64,000 bases of DNA from assembly GCA_016713225.1 (NCBI GenBank), contig JADJPO010000001.1, forward strand, positions 1,275,970 to 1,339,969. Reading direction: 5' to 3'. This stretch comes from Kineosporiaceae bacterium (lineage in GTDB: Bacteria > Actinomycetota > Actinomycetes > Actinomycetales > Kineosporiaceae). Both the position numbers and the translations under genes were made by a program. The stretch's first letter is position 1. Every line of letters begins with the position of its first letter. The notes beneath the pieces are model-generated. The model was not told where the DNA came from and did no database searches. It saw only the letters and a list, made by a program, of their open reading frames with translations. Below, one piece after another: positions 51,360-60,788 of this stretch.

Positions 51360-53741
51360 AGCCGTGGTGGCACTGGTGTTACCGGCCTTGTCGGTGGCCC
51401 GCAACGCATAGGCCGCGCCGGGCACCGCCGGCAGCGTCGCCTTCCAGTTGGTGCCGCTCCAGACCACCTGGTCGCCCCGGTAGACCTGGAACCGCAGTCC
51501 GGTCTCGGCGGCCGACCAGGCCACGGTCACGGTGCCGTCGCCGTTGTCGGTCACGCTGGGCGAGGCCGGCGTCGCCGGGGCGACGGTGTCGACCCGGGGG
51601 AAGCGCGAGAAGCCACCGGAGGTCTGCCAGGTGGTGCTGGCCACCTTGGTGCGGGTGGTGTCGCCACCGGCCCAGAGCACGCCGTTGGTGTCGACCGTCA
51701 TCGCCCAGGGACCGCGGACCGCACGCGTCTCCATCTGGGGCTGGAAGCTGCCGATCATGCGTCCGGTGGTGGCGTCGTAGGCGCCGATGTAACGCAGGCC
51801 CTCGACATTGTCGAAGTTGTTCGGCACCGGCCAGGTCGTCGCGCCGCCGTAGTTGTGCGACAGGATGCAGTGGCAGGACCCGTAGACCACATCCTGGTCG
51901 GCCGCCGAGGACTGGAAGTCCCCGCCGCCCCCGTTGTCGTTCTGGGTGACGTTGCCCCGCAGCAGTGCGAACGTCGGCCGGTTGTAGACGAAGAACGCGT
52001 GCTCCGATCCGCCCAGCCAGAACCGGTCACCGACCTCGATTCCGGTCTGCTGGTACGGGTTACCGGTCGCGGTGCTGGGCACGAACTTCGCCAGTCCGGG
52101 AACCGGGACGGCGCTCGCGCCGGTGGACACGACCGTGAACCGGTAGGCAGGGGTCGCGCCGTCGTTCATCGTCGCCATGAATCCGCCGTAGTAGGCGCGG
52201 TCGCCCGCGGCGCTCAGCTCGACGAAGATCGGCGTCCCGTCGAAGGCGGGGTTCCACGCGGCGTCCGGTCGGCCGGTGGCGGCATCGAGGCGAGCGGCCC
52301 GCTTGAGGTAGCTGAATCCGGCCCCGCCGCCCGAGAGGTGGCTGAAGCTGCCGCCGAGGTAGAGCGTGGTGCCGCTCAGGTCCATCGCGGTCACGGTGCC
52401 GGGTGAGGTCACTCCGTTGGCCCGCAGCTCGACGGCACTGGTGAATCCGGGATCGGCCTGACCGGTGACCGGGTCGAGTGCCACCAGCCCGGCCCGAGCG
52501 ACCCCGTTGACCGTGGTGAACTCGCCGCCGACGGCCAGGCCACCGTTCGGCAGGGCGACGAGGGCATTGACCTTGCCGTTGAGCACCGGCCGGAACCCGG
52601 GGATCCAGGCGCCGGTGGTCACGTCGAAGGCGGCCAGGTACTTCTGCGGCGTGGAGGTCTTGGCCACGTAGTCGTCGACCTTGGCGAAGTTGCCGCCGAC
52701 GAACATCGTCGAGCCGATCTGGGCCAGTGCCCGCACCTCGGTGTCGCGCTCGGTGGTGAACCCGTTGGCCAGACCGCTCACGCCGGCCGGTTGCGCGGCG
52801 GCGAGATTGGAGGCGGTGCGGCGCACGGTGCTCGACGGCAGCCCGGCGGCCACCGACGGCCAGGTGAGGGTGTCCCAGCGCACGTTCGGGCGCAGGTAGA
52901 GCTGGGCGAACGGAATCGCCCAGCCGGCGTTGGTGGCCGACCACATGTAGGTGGTGGCCGACTTGGTCCCGATGACCTGCGAGCCGTAGCCGAATCCGGG
53001 CAGGAAGGTGTTCGAGATCCGCTTGCTGGTGCGCATGGTGTTGCCGCGCAGCGTGTCGGCGCCGTTGGAGACGGTCCAGCCGCCGGCAACGGCCACCCCG
53101 TTGTAGGTCGCCTTGGTCAGCGGGTAGGTGGCGCCCAGGGCCCAGCGCCAGTCGCCGAACCGGCTCGGGTAGAGCCGCACCTCCTGCCAGAGGCTGGCGG
53201 TGGCCGTGGCGGCCCGGCGCACCCGCAGGCCGTCCGGGAGGGTCTGGACGGCGGCGCCGTTGAGCAGGCCGCGCACGGTGGTGCCGTCGAGGTGCTTGGG
53301 AGCGAAGGCCGCGGTGCCGGTGATCGTGGCGGCCACCTCGGCGCTGCTGCCCTGGCCCTCCTCCAGGAACGACCAGCCCTCACGGCCGCGACCGATGAGC
53401 ACCCAGCCGCCGCCGTCCGTGGTCATGTCGCAGTAGAACTGGTCCGGTGCGGCCATGCTCGGGGTGTAGAGCCAGTACAGGCCGCTCGGGGCGCTGGGGT
53501 AGGACAGCTTGATGTCCAGGCACGAGGCGAGCGCCTTGTCGGCGCGGCTGCCGTCCCGGCCGTCGGGGCGAGGGAGCACCACTCCGGTGACGACCGGCAC
53601 GCCCCCCTTGGGTGCGGCGCTGACCGGACCGCCGCCGAGGATGTCGGCCGAGGCGGGGGACATGAGCGACAGCGGAGCGATCACGATCGCCGCGGCGACC
53701 GCCATTCTGATGGCGGTGGTGGGGGAAGGCAGGCGGTACAT
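51342..53741 (-). CDS. Secreted fibrinogen-like and beta-propeller protein with C-terminal Fn3-like domain
   Basis: This 799-residue exported protein has a signal peptide ending in SPASADIL. The fibrinogen-type module (about residues 72-140) shows CLDIKLSYPSAPSGLYWLY then FYCDMTTDGGGWVLIGRG, close to the eukaryotic FReD start. The middle (about 300-680) holds repeated AFDVTTGAWIPGFRPVLNG / LNGKVNALVALPNGGLAVGG units of a beta-propeller type (delta-60-like). An Fn3-like domain (VAPATPASPSVTDNGDGTVTVAW) ends it. It is probably a surface or extracellular binding protein; its ligand is unknown. ATG 53741 has GAAGGG upstream. Confidence 0.82.
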   Translation of the reverse strand: MYRLPSPTTAIRMAVAAAIVIAPLSLMSPASADILGGGPVSAAPKGGVPVVTGVVLPRPDGRDGSRADKALASCLDIKLSYPSAPSGLYWLYTPSMAAPDQFYCDMTTDGGGWVLIGRGREGWSFLEEGQGSSAEVAATITGTAAFAPKHLDGTTVRGLLNGAAVQTLPDGLRVRRAATATASLWQEVRLYPSRFGDWRWALGATYPLTKATYNGVAVAGGWTVSNGADTLRGNTMRTSKRISNTFLPGFGYGSQVIGTKSATTYMWSATNAGWAIPFAQLYLRPNVRWDTLTWPSVAAGLPSSTVRRTASNLAAAQPAGVSGLANGFTTERDTEVRALAQIGSTMFVGGNFAKVDDYVAKTSTPQKYLAAFDVTTGAWIPGFRPVLNGKVNALVALPNGGLAVGGEFTTVNGVARAGLVALDPVTGQADPGFTSAVELRANGVTSPGTVTAMDLSGTTLYLGGSFSHLSGGGAGFSYLKRAARLDAATGRPDAAWNPAFDGTPIFVELSAAGDRAYYGGFMATMNDGATPAYRFTVVSTGASAVPVPGLAKFVPSTATGNPYQQTGIEVGDRFWLGGSEHAFFVYNRPTFALLRGNVTQNDNGGGGDFQSSAADQDVVYGSCHCILSHNYGGATTWPVPNNFDNVEGLRYIGAYDATTGRMIGSFQPQMETRAVRGPWAMTVDTNGVLWAGGDTTRTKVASTTWQTSGGFSRFPRVDTVAPATPASPSVTDNGDGTVTVAWSAAETGLRFQVYRGDQVVWSGTNWKATLPAVPGAAYALRATDKAGNTSATTAQVMAP

Positions 53742-53990
53742 CGTCACCCTTCGTCCAGCTTCGGGAGGTACATCCAGGTCCAGCTGATCGGTTACTCAGA
53801 GTGAAATCGTAGGAAGGGTTACGCCCTGTGACCAGGGTGTTCTCCAGAGTTCCCCCACGTGTAGTAATCGCGGGCCGGTCGGGTGCCTCGATCGCCTGTT
53901 CGGTTCAGGCGGGCTGGCGGGGCGTCGCGTACCAGGGGGGTGACACACTGCTACGTATGGACGACGATCACCGTGGACAGGGGCGAGGCC

Positions 53991-54716
53991 GTGGTTGACG
54001 CATTCCCCACCGGCCGGCGCCCCTGGCCGGTGGAGCTCAGGGAGGGGCCGGTGAGCCTGCGACCGCTGCGTCGCCGGGACGCCAAGCGGTGGCGCGCCGT
54101 CCGCTCGACCAACATCGCCTGGCTCGCCCCCTGGGAGGCGACTCACCCGGAAGCCGGTGAGGCGGCGCCGAGCTTCACGCAGATGGTGCGGGCCTTCACG
54201 CGTGAGGCCAAGGCGGGGCGCATGCTGCCCTTCGCCGTGATCCTCGATGGCGAGCTGGTCGGGCAGCTCACCGTTGCCGGAATCACTTGGGGCTCATTGC
54301 GTTCGGGCCATATCGGGTACTGGGTCGATCGATCCGTGGCCGGCCGCGGGGTGATCCCGACGGCGGTGGCGCTGGCTGCCGATCACTGCTTCTTCACCGT
54401 GGGGCTGCATCGGGTCGAGGTCAACATCCGGCCCGAGAATCAGGCCAGTCTGCGGGTGGCGCAGAAGCTCGGATTTCGGCCCGAGGGCATTCGCCGACGG
54501 TTCCTGCACATCGACGGTGACTGGCGCGATCACGCCACCTTCGCCCTCACGCGGGAGGAGGTTCCCGACGGTCTGATGCCGCGGTGGCGGACCTTGATGG
54601 AGGACCGTCAGGCGGAGGGGCTGTCCGGTGGGTTGGGTGTCGATCCTCGCCAGTCGTCCGTCCTGTCACGCCAGTCACAGCAGTTACCACCAGACTCTGC
54701 AGCGACACACCGCTGA
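53991..54716 (+). CDS. rimJ: RimJ/RimL-type GNAT N-acetyltransferase
   Basis: This 241-residue cytoplasmic enzyme transfers acetyl groups from acetyl-CoA. GYWVDRSVAGRGVIPTAVAL is the acetyl-CoA loop, and LHRVEVNIRPENQASLRVAQKLGF with EGIRRRFLHIDGDWRDHATFAL is the RimJ signature. GTG 53991, with GGGGCGAGG upstream, is preferred over longer readings. It precedes sepX/glpR, a gene order seen in other actinobacteria. Confidence 0.9.
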   Translation: MVDAFPTGRRPWPVELREGPVSLRPLRRRDAKRWRAVRSTNIAWLAPWEATHPEAGEAAPSFTQMVRAFTREAKAGRMLPFAVILDGELVGQLTVAGITWGSLRSGHIGYWVDRSVAGRGVIPTAVALAADHCFFTVGLHRVEVNIRPENQASLRVAQKLGFRPEGIRRRFLHIDGDWRDHATFALTREEVPDGLMPRWRTLMEDRQAEGLSGGLGVDPRQSSVLSRQSQQLPPDSAATHR

Positions 54717-54759
54717 CGGTGCGTGAGGTCACCCTCACGGCAGCTTACGTTTGCCTATC

Positions 54760-55782
54760 GTGCAGCCCAGCTCCCTCGTCTTCGTCGCGATCATCGCGGT
54801 GTGGGCTGCCATTCTCCTGCCACTGTGGGTATCGAGCCGCGAGGCCCTGGGGCACTCTCGTGGGGCGGATCGTGACTCTGAGCACATGAGGATGCTCGCG
54901 CGGCGTGAGACGCGGCCGGCCTCGACCGGTACGCCGTCGTCGGCCCCGTTACTGAACGCCTCGCCCCGTGGCCGGGGTGATACGCCGGTGATCACCGCGG
55001 GTCGCGGGCCGGGTCTGTCGGAGCCCCACGCGGCGTCCGGGTTCACGCGTGCGGTTCGCGCTGCCGCCTCACCGCGGGTGAGCGCCGCCGGGCGACGTGC
55101 CCGGGTGCTGGCCACGCTGACGGTGTTCGCGCTGACGTCGTGGGCCGTCGCGGCCCTGCCGCAGGTGCCGGCCTGGGTGGCGGTCCCCGCCACGGGGCTG
55201 CTGCTCGTCGATGTCCTGGTGCTGGTGGCGACCGGGCGGCGTCGCGTGAGCCGGCGCCGGGTGCAGGCCCGCCGGGTGGCCATGGGCGTGGTGGCGGCCC
55301 AGCAACGGACGGCGGTGCGTCGTCCTCGGGCCGCGGGTGCGGTGCCGCGGCAGGAGCGCTCGACCGTGGCGGCGTCCTCGGGTTCGTCGGTGCCATCGGC
55401 GCGGTCGGTGCACGACGAGACGGATGCCTCGACCGATCGGCTCGACCTGGACGCCATCGCTGCGGCGGCAGCGGCGGCTGCCGCGACGACCGGACCGGTT
55501 GGCGACACCTGGACCCCGGTGCCGGTGCCGCGGCCGACCTACATGCTCAAGCCGGTGGTGCACCGGGCCGACCCACCGCCCCTGGTCGACCCGGCGGACG
55601 CCGAGTCGCTCATCACCTCGGCCACCACGCCCCAGGCGGTGGAGCGGCCCGCGCCGGTTGCCGAGACGCCCGAGCCGCGGGTCGCTGCGGCCTCCGGTGA
55701 GTTGCGGCCGTGGGAGGTCGAGCACACCTGGGCCGACGACCTGGATGTCTTCCTGGCCCGTCGGCGCGCCGCCAACGGCTGA
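54760..55782 (+). CDS. glpR: SepX/GlpR-type divisome membrane protein
   Basis: This roughly 340-residue protein has a first helix at its N-terminus (LVFVAIIAVWAAILLPLWV) and a central pair of helices (about residues 110-155, VLATLTVFALTSWAVAALPQ onward). The cytoplasmic tail carries TWTPVPVPRPTYMLKPV. The layout and tail motif match the actinobacterial divisome proteins SepX (Streptomyces) and GlpR (Corynebacterium, receptor for the gephyrin-like Glp). GTG 54760 is chosen over the TTG at 54751. The glp gene lies 5 kb upstream. Confidence 0.83.
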   Translation: MQPSSLVFVAIIAVWAAILLPLWVSSREALGHSRGADRDSEHMRMLARRETRPASTGTPSSAPLLNASPRGRGDTPVITAGRGPGLSEPHAASGFTRAVRAAASPRVSAAGRRARVLATLTVFALTSWAVAALPQVPAWVAVPATGLLLVDVLVLVATGRRRVSRRRVQARRVAMGVVAAQQRTAVRRPRAAGAVPRQERSTVAASSGSSVPSARSVHDETDASTDRLDLDAIAAAAAAAAATTGPVGDTWTPVPVPRPTYMLKPVVHRADPPPLVDPADAESLITSATTPQAVERPAPVAETPEPRVAAASGELRPWEVEHTWADDLDVFLARRRAANG

Positions 55783-56111
55783 GTGCCGTCCGAGCTGCAG
55801 GTCATGGGCTTCCGAGTGGCTCGCCTGGCCTGACCCGACTCTCACCTGACCTGGCCCTCACCTGACCTGGCCCCCGCCTGACCTGACCCCCGCCTGACCC
55901 GACTCCTGAGTGCGGTCACTTCTGGTCGGTTGACAACGATGTCAGTGGTTGAAAGTGTCCACAGATCGGCCGGAAGTGACCGCAGGAGTCCGGAAGTGAC
56001 CGCAGGAGGCTGCATCTGAGCGGCAAGGACGGTTGTGAGGACTGATCGCTCTGATCGGTCCTCCGGACGAGCCGCGACGCCCCGGGGGGGAGTGGGGCGC
56101 CGCGGCGTCCG
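55783..56111. repeat. 329-bp intergenic region with CT-rich repeats and family C palindrome
   Basis: From 55830 to 55910 there are short repeats of CTGACCTGGCC. From 55911 to 55996 there is the second copy of family C: GTGCGGTCACTTC, a centre TTGACAACGATGTCA, and two inverted GGAAGTGACCGCAGGAG units. No gene is present. It separates convergent glpR and the BCCT gene. Confidence 0.8.
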
Positions 56112-57737
56112 TCAGTCGTTCGGGAACTTCTCGGCGTGGATGACGGCCTTGCGCACCTTGGGTCGCAAGGTCGCCTCGAACGACTCCGCCCGCAGGGATT
56201 TCACCAGTGACAGACACAACCCGAGCAGGATCAACAGGAACGGCCCGGCGACGATGATCACCAGGGTCTGCAGTGCCTGTAGTCCCCCGGCCACCAGGAG
56301 CACGCCGGCGACGGCGCCCGTGGCCACGCCCCAGAACACGGTGAGCGTCCGGTTCGGGTGTTCGGTGCCGCGCTGGCTCAGCATGCCCATCACGATCGAG
56401 GCACTGTCGGCGCCGGTGATGAAGAAGATCGCGATGAGGAAGATCGCCAGGACGACGGTCACCCCGGAGGCCGGGAACTCGCGCAGCGTGAAGAACAGGG
56501 CGTTCTCCAGGCCGGTCTTCAGCTCACCGGCCATGTCGACCTTCTGGTTGAGCTGCAGGTCGAACGCTGCGCCGCCGAGGATCGCGAACCAGGCGAACGA
56601 GACCAGGCTCGGTACCAGGATCACGAAGATGACGAACTGGCGGATGGTGCGGCCCTTGGAGATGCGGGCGATGAACATGCCGACGAAGGGCGTCCACGAG
56701 ATCCACCAGGCCCAGTAGAAGATCGTCCAGCCGCTGATCCAGTCGCCACCGCCGAACGCTCCGGTCCTGAAGCTCATGGTGGGCAGGGTGGTGAGGTAGG
56801 CGCCCATCGACTCGGTGAACGTGCTGAGGATGAACACGGTGGGCCCGACGACGAACAGGAAGAAGACGAGCAGGGCGGCGGCCACGGCGTTGGCGTTCGA
56901 GAGCCACTTGATGCCCTTGTCGATGCCGCTGATCGCCGACAGCACGAAGCAGACGGTCAGGACGGCGATCACCGAGACCGCGGCGACCTTGCTGTCGGTC
57001 TTGGTGCCGAATACCTCACCCAGGCCGCCGGTGATCTGCAGTGCGCCCAGACCGAGCGAGGTGGCCGATCCGAACAGGGTGGCAAAGATGGCGACGATGT
57101 CGATCGCCTTGCCGGCCGGCCCGTTGGCGCGGTCGCCGATCAGGGGGTGGAAGGTGGCGGAGATCAGGTTGCCGCGGTCCTTGCGGTAGGCGAAGTAGGC
57201 GATCGACAGGCCGATGACGGCGTACATCGCCCAGGGGTGGAAGCCCCAGTGGAAGTAGGTGTACTCCATCGCGAGCCGCGCGCCCTCGCCGCTGGCCGGC
57301 TCGGCCAGGCCGAGCGGGGGAGTGTTGAGGTGGGTGAGCGGCTCGGCGACGCCGTAGAACATCAGGCCGATGCCCATGCCGGTGGCGAACATCATCGAGA
57401 CCCACGAGAAGGTCGAGAACTCGGGTTCGTCCTCGTCTTTGCCGAGCTTGATGTTGCCGTACCGCGTGAGTGCGAGGTAGGCGGAGAAGATGACGAAGAA
57501 GGCGCTCGACAGGACGAAGAGCCAGCCGAAGGACCCCGTGATCCAGCTCAGGATGCCGCTGGTCGCATCGGCCAGGCCGTCGGGGTCGATGGCGCCCGAG
57601 ACGAGGAAGAGCAGAGAGATGGCGGCGGCGATCCCGAAGACGTAGCGATCCACGCTCGGGCGGGTGGTGATGTCGTGCTCCGCAGCGGCTGTCTGGGCCG
57701 TCGGAGCGGGGCGGGATTCCTCGGCGGTACTGGACAT
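56112..57737 (-). CDS. BCCT-family betaine/choline/carnitine transporter
   Basis: This 541-residue membrane protein has about 12 helices and imports quaternary amines, mostly as osmoprotectants. GVAEPLTHLNTPP, the substrate-box IFYWAWWISWTPFVGMFIARISKGR and GTEHPNRTLTVFWG fit the family. The N-terminal 30 residues are polar. No choline-oxidation genes lie nearby, so uptake for osmoprotection is the likelier purpose. The gene is alone, convergent with glpR. Confidence 0.93.
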   Translation of the reverse strand: MSSTAEESRPAPTAQTAAAEHDITTRPSVDRYVFGIAAAISLLFLVSGAIDPDGLADATSGILSWITGSFGWLFVLSSAFFVIFSAYLALTRYGNIKLGKDEDEPEFSTFSWVSMMFATGMGIGLMFYGVAEPLTHLNTPPLGLAEPASGEGARLAMEYTYFHWGFHPWAMYAVIGLSIAYFAYRKDRGNLISATFHPLIGDRANGPAGKAIDIVAIFATLFGSATSLGLGALQITGGLGEVFGTKTDSKVAAVSVIAVLTVCFVLSAISGIDKGIKWLSNANAVAAALLVFFLFVVGPTVFILSTFTESMGAYLTTLPTMSFRTGAFGGGDWISGWTIFYWAWWISWTPFVGMFIARISKGRTIRQFVIFVILVPSLVSFAWFAILGGAAFDLQLNQKVDMAGELKTGLENALFFTLREFPASGVTVVLAIFLIAIFFITGADSASIVMGMLSQRGTEHPNRTLTVFWGVATGAVAGVLLVAGGLQALQTLVIIVAGPFLLILLGLCLSLVKSLRAESFEATLRPKVRKAVIHAEKFPND

Positions 57738-58015
57738 CTGCGTCCCCCTTGGCAGGGTTGACCGGACCAGGACGGCGCGGGCGGAACGATGCCGCGAGAA
57801 CGGGTTTCGCGTCGGTGGGATGATTGCGCCTACTCACGAGCGTGACCTGGGTCACTGTCTGTGTCAAGACTTTTGTATCTTTATGCGCACTAAGTTGCGC
57901 AATATGCAACTTGCCTGGAGTGTCACGTCAGGCACGCCGGCTGAATGCGCTGGGGCGGGTGGCTCGGATCTGATTCGGAAGGGTGGGCCACCAAGTGCTA
58001 GCCTGTCCGGGCCTT
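57738..58015. promoter_or_regulatory. Intergenic region between BCCT gene and tRNA-Ala
   Basis: No gene is seen. The right end has TGCTAGCCT (about 57996-58004), which suits the -10 of the tRNA promoter. The stretch before it is lower in GC than the rest and may hold the BCCT promoter. Confidence 0.4.
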
Positions 58016-58089
58016 GGGGCTGTGGCGCAGTCTGGTAGCGCACCTCGTTCGCATCGAGGGGGTCAGGGGTTCGAGTCCCCTCAGCTCCA
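58016..58089 (+). tRNA. tRNA-Ala (anticodon CGC)
   Basis: All four stems close: acceptor GGGGCTG/CAGCTCC, D-arm GCGC/GCGC, anticodon CCTCG/CGAGG with loop TTCGCAT, and T-arm AGGGG/CCCCT with TTCGAGT. The G3:U70 pair identifies alanine. The anticodon C-G-C (58050-58052) reads GCG. The 3' CCA is not encoded. It is the last backbone gene before the integrated element. Confidence 0.97.
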
Positions 58090-58194
58090 CCCAAGTGGCG
58101 ATCTTAGGGAAATCCCCCGACACAAGAAAAGGAGGCTGAAGCGCAAGCTGCGGCGTCGTTCTGTGTCAGCACCCCATTCGTCGCCCAACACCTG

Positions 58195-60003
58195 CTAAAA
58201 CACCCCGTGCCGGTCCAGACCGCTCTCGTCTTCGTGCCCTGGCCCCAGCAACGCGCCAGGCCCCATATCGCTCGCATTGCGCGGGGCGCCATCCCCCAGC
58301 CCAGCCCCGTCCGTTGCCGCTCCGCTCTCCTCAGCACCACCGACGACCGTGGCCGTGACCACGGCCTCCCCGAACTCCGTCCGCTCTGCCCGGGCCACCC
58401 GAGGCCGACGGGTGTCATCCTCGGCATCGAGGTACAGCGCCTCCCACCAGGCCTGGTTGAACCCCCGACGGGTGGCCGCCCCTGCGCTCTCGTACCCCTG
58501 GGCCAGGCTCCCGGCGTAGTCCAGCGCTCGCCGGATGTTCTCCCGGGTATCGAGCTGCACCAGGACCAGGCCCTCAAGCTGACCCTCCAGCACGCTGAGC
58601 CGCTCGCCCAGCTCCTGCTGCTTCTCGACGGCAATGTCGTCCGGTATGGCCCCGCTCATGGCCTTGTCGGCCCACTTGTAGCGCTCTCGCTTCAGGGCAT
58701 GCACCCGCTCACTGATCCGGTGCCGTTCCTGTTCGGTGGCGGCCTCATGCACGCCCAGGTCCTCCAGCACTGCAGCCTGCAGCCGGGTGATGGTCTCCTC
58801 GGCAATGTGCTCGAACCGCCAATGCCCGGTGACCACGTCTTCCACCAGCTCCACCGGCAGGAACGGCAGGTCACATCCGTTCTTCAGGGTGTGCCGCCCG
58901 TAGCAGAAGAAGTACTGGTAGCAGACTCCGAGCCGGCCCCGAGACTCTCCAAAGATCAGCTTCGAGTCACACCGCGCACAGCGCAGTGACCCTGCCAGGT
59001 AGTGATGGTTCCGGTAGGCCCGTTCCCCAGACTGACGGTGCGCCGCGAGCACCGTCTGCACCCGGTCGAAGACCGCCGCACTGATCAGCGGTTCGTGCTT
59101 GCCCGGGTGTTCCATCTTCCGCCAGGTCACGATGCCGATGTAGTACCGGTTGTGCAGGACCACCCCAAGCTTCTTGGCGTTCAGCGGCCGGGCGGCGCGC
59201 TTGGCCGAAGGCCGCTGCGTCAGTCCCCGGGCCTCCAGCTCAGCAGCCAGTCGGCTCAAGGTCCAGTCCCCGGTGGCGTAGGCCTCGAACGCCCACCGGA
59301 TCAGTGGCGCCCGCTCCGGGTCCAGTTCCACCGTCCGTGTCTCTCGGCCCTCGACCAGCTTGCGGACGTTGCGGTAGCCGATCGGTGCCAGCGACGCCGT
59401 GCCGCCCGATGCCACCTTCTGCTGCGTGCCCTTGATGACCTCGTTCGCCAAGTTCCGGGAGTAGAACTCCGCGATCGAGCTCATGATCCCGTGCAGCAAC
59501 AGCCCGGAGGGTGTCTCGTCAATGTTCTCGGTGACCGACACCAACTGCGCCCCCGCCGCCTTGATGCTGGCAGTGATGGTGACGTCATCCATTCGGTTGC
59601 GTGCCAAGCGGTCCACCTTGTGCACGATTACGAAGTCCACTGGTGCGGTAGCCACCTCGGCCAGCATCTTCTGCAGCTGGGGCCGGGCCGCTGACCGTGC
59701 ACTCTCGCCCCGGTCGACGTACTCACCAACCACTACCGCATCCAGCGCCGCCGCCCGGCGCATGCAGGCTTCCCGCTGCGCCGGGATGGAGTACCCCTCC
59801 GGGTCGCCATCACGTTCGGCCTGTTCCTTGGTACTGACCCGCACATAGATCACCGCTCGCCGCTGCGGTGTTGGCTCACCAGCACCGGTGCCCTGGCCGC
59901 CAGCGGGTGTCATGCCATCCTCGACCACCGTCAGTGGGGGAGCGGTGATCCGCTCTCCCCGTCCGACGCCACGCACCGGCTGTCGCTCGGTCGCTTCGTT
60001 CAC
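58195..60003 (-). CDS. Large serine recombinase (integrase)
   Basis: This 602-residue site-specific recombinase has the catalytic Ser57 in AVIYVRVSTKEQ. The resolvase core helix HKVDRLARNRMDD, the recombinase domain (ARPLNAKKLGVVLHNRYYIG) and a zinc ribbon (CARCDSKL…CYGRH…CDLPF) follow. A coiled-coil (about 430-500) lies near the C-terminus. It cuts and rejoins attP/attB. GTG 60003 overlaps the ImmA stop by GTGA, so it is coupled to that gene. The first 48 residues are extra to the family. Confidence 0.92.
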   Translation of the reverse strand: MNEATERQPVRGVGRGERITAPPLTVVEDGMTPAGGQGTGAGEPTPQRRAVIYVRVSTKEQAERDGDPEGYSIPAQREACMRRAAALDAVVVGEYVDRGESARSAARPQLQKMLAEVATAPVDFVIVHKVDRLARNRMDDVTITASIKAAGAQLVSVTENIDETPSGLLLHGIMSSIAEFYSRNLANEVIKGTQQKVASGGTASLAPIGYRNVRKLVEGRETRTVELDPERAPLIRWAFEAYATGDWTLSRLAAELEARGLTQRPSAKRAARPLNAKKLGVVLHNRYYIGIVTWRKMEHPGKHEPLISAAVFDRVQTVLAAHRQSGERAYRNHHYLAGSLRCARCDSKLIFGESRGRLGVCYQYFFCYGRHTLKNGCDLPFLPVELVEDVVTGHWRFEHIAEETITRLQAAVLEDLGVHEAATEQERHRISERVHALKRERYKWADKAMSGAIPDDIAVEKQQELGERLSVLEGQLEGLVLVQLDTRENIRRALDYAGSLAQGYESAGAATRRGFNQAWWEALYLDAEDDTRRPRVARAERTEFGEAVVTATVVGGAEESGAATDGAGLGDGAPRNASDMGPGALLGPGHEDESGLDRHGVF

Positions 60004-60708
60004 GCCGCTACCTCCACCGTGTGCACCCCGGACCGGCCCGGTCGTCTGTGGTCATCCTCGCGCCGATTGGCGCAGCGCTGCGGTGTCTCGCGCAGCCCCA
60101 AGGCCGCCAGCCGTCGGCTCATCGCCGGAGCCGACACCTGGAACAGATCCGCCAGCTCGCCGAGGCTCTGGTGGCCCTCGCCCCAGGCCCGCTTGACCCA
60201 CATGCGGGGCATCAGCAGGCAGGCCGCGAACATGTCGGCGGCCAGCTCGACCTGTTCCTCGGCCGACACGTTGCCCCGGTTCTCGGTAGAGGACTCCGGC
60301 GAAGCGGTGATCCAGTGTGTGCTTGAACTCGTGCGCCAAGCTGAACCGTTGCCGTTCGAGCGGCTCACTGCCGCAGACACTGATCAGCCAGCGGCCGTTG
60401 ACCCACTGGGCGCTGCCGGACACCGGCAGATCGACGTCACTGCGCACCACGTGGCGCGGCAGCTCGGTGATCAAGGCCTCTGGTGTCGGCGGTCCCTGCA
60501 GCCCTGCGAGTTCCAGCAGCCGGTTGGCCTGCAGTTCGGCCACGATGGCCGCTTCCTGGATCCCCAAGCTGCGCCGGGGGCAGAGCGCCCGCAGCACGGC
60601 CAGCACCCCACGCTCACCATTCCCGGCGCCCCGTGCGGTGGCCAGCCGCCGCCCGTCCGCTGTTCCGTGGAGGTGTCCTCCTCTCCTCGTTCTGGTTGTT
60701 GTTCGCAT
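60000..60708 (-). CDS. ImmA/IrrE-type metallopeptidase, with an apparent frameshift
   Basis: This is a cytoplasmic protease of about 236 residues. The zinc motif HEFKH in FSLAHEFKHTLDHRF is intact. The frame then fails near 60270-60290: the conserved C-terminus (EEQVELAADMFAACLLMPRMWVKRAW) is one frame over, so one extra base or two missing bases are implied. ImmA proteases cut XRE-type repressors to trigger element excision; the XRE gene lies upstream and the integrase overlaps downstream by 4 bp. ATG 60708 is chosen. Confidence 0.82.
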
Positions 60709-60788
60709 ATTCCTACCCTCCTTTCTCGTTACTCGGTTGCCCGGTGGCGAGGGAAGCGCCAGCTTCCCAATCCCTCCGAGCATCACCT

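Noticed and set aside
58846..58855. Copy of the tRNA-Ala 3' end as an att site
   Set aside because: Only 10 bases match and it lies inside the integrase gene, so chance is likely.
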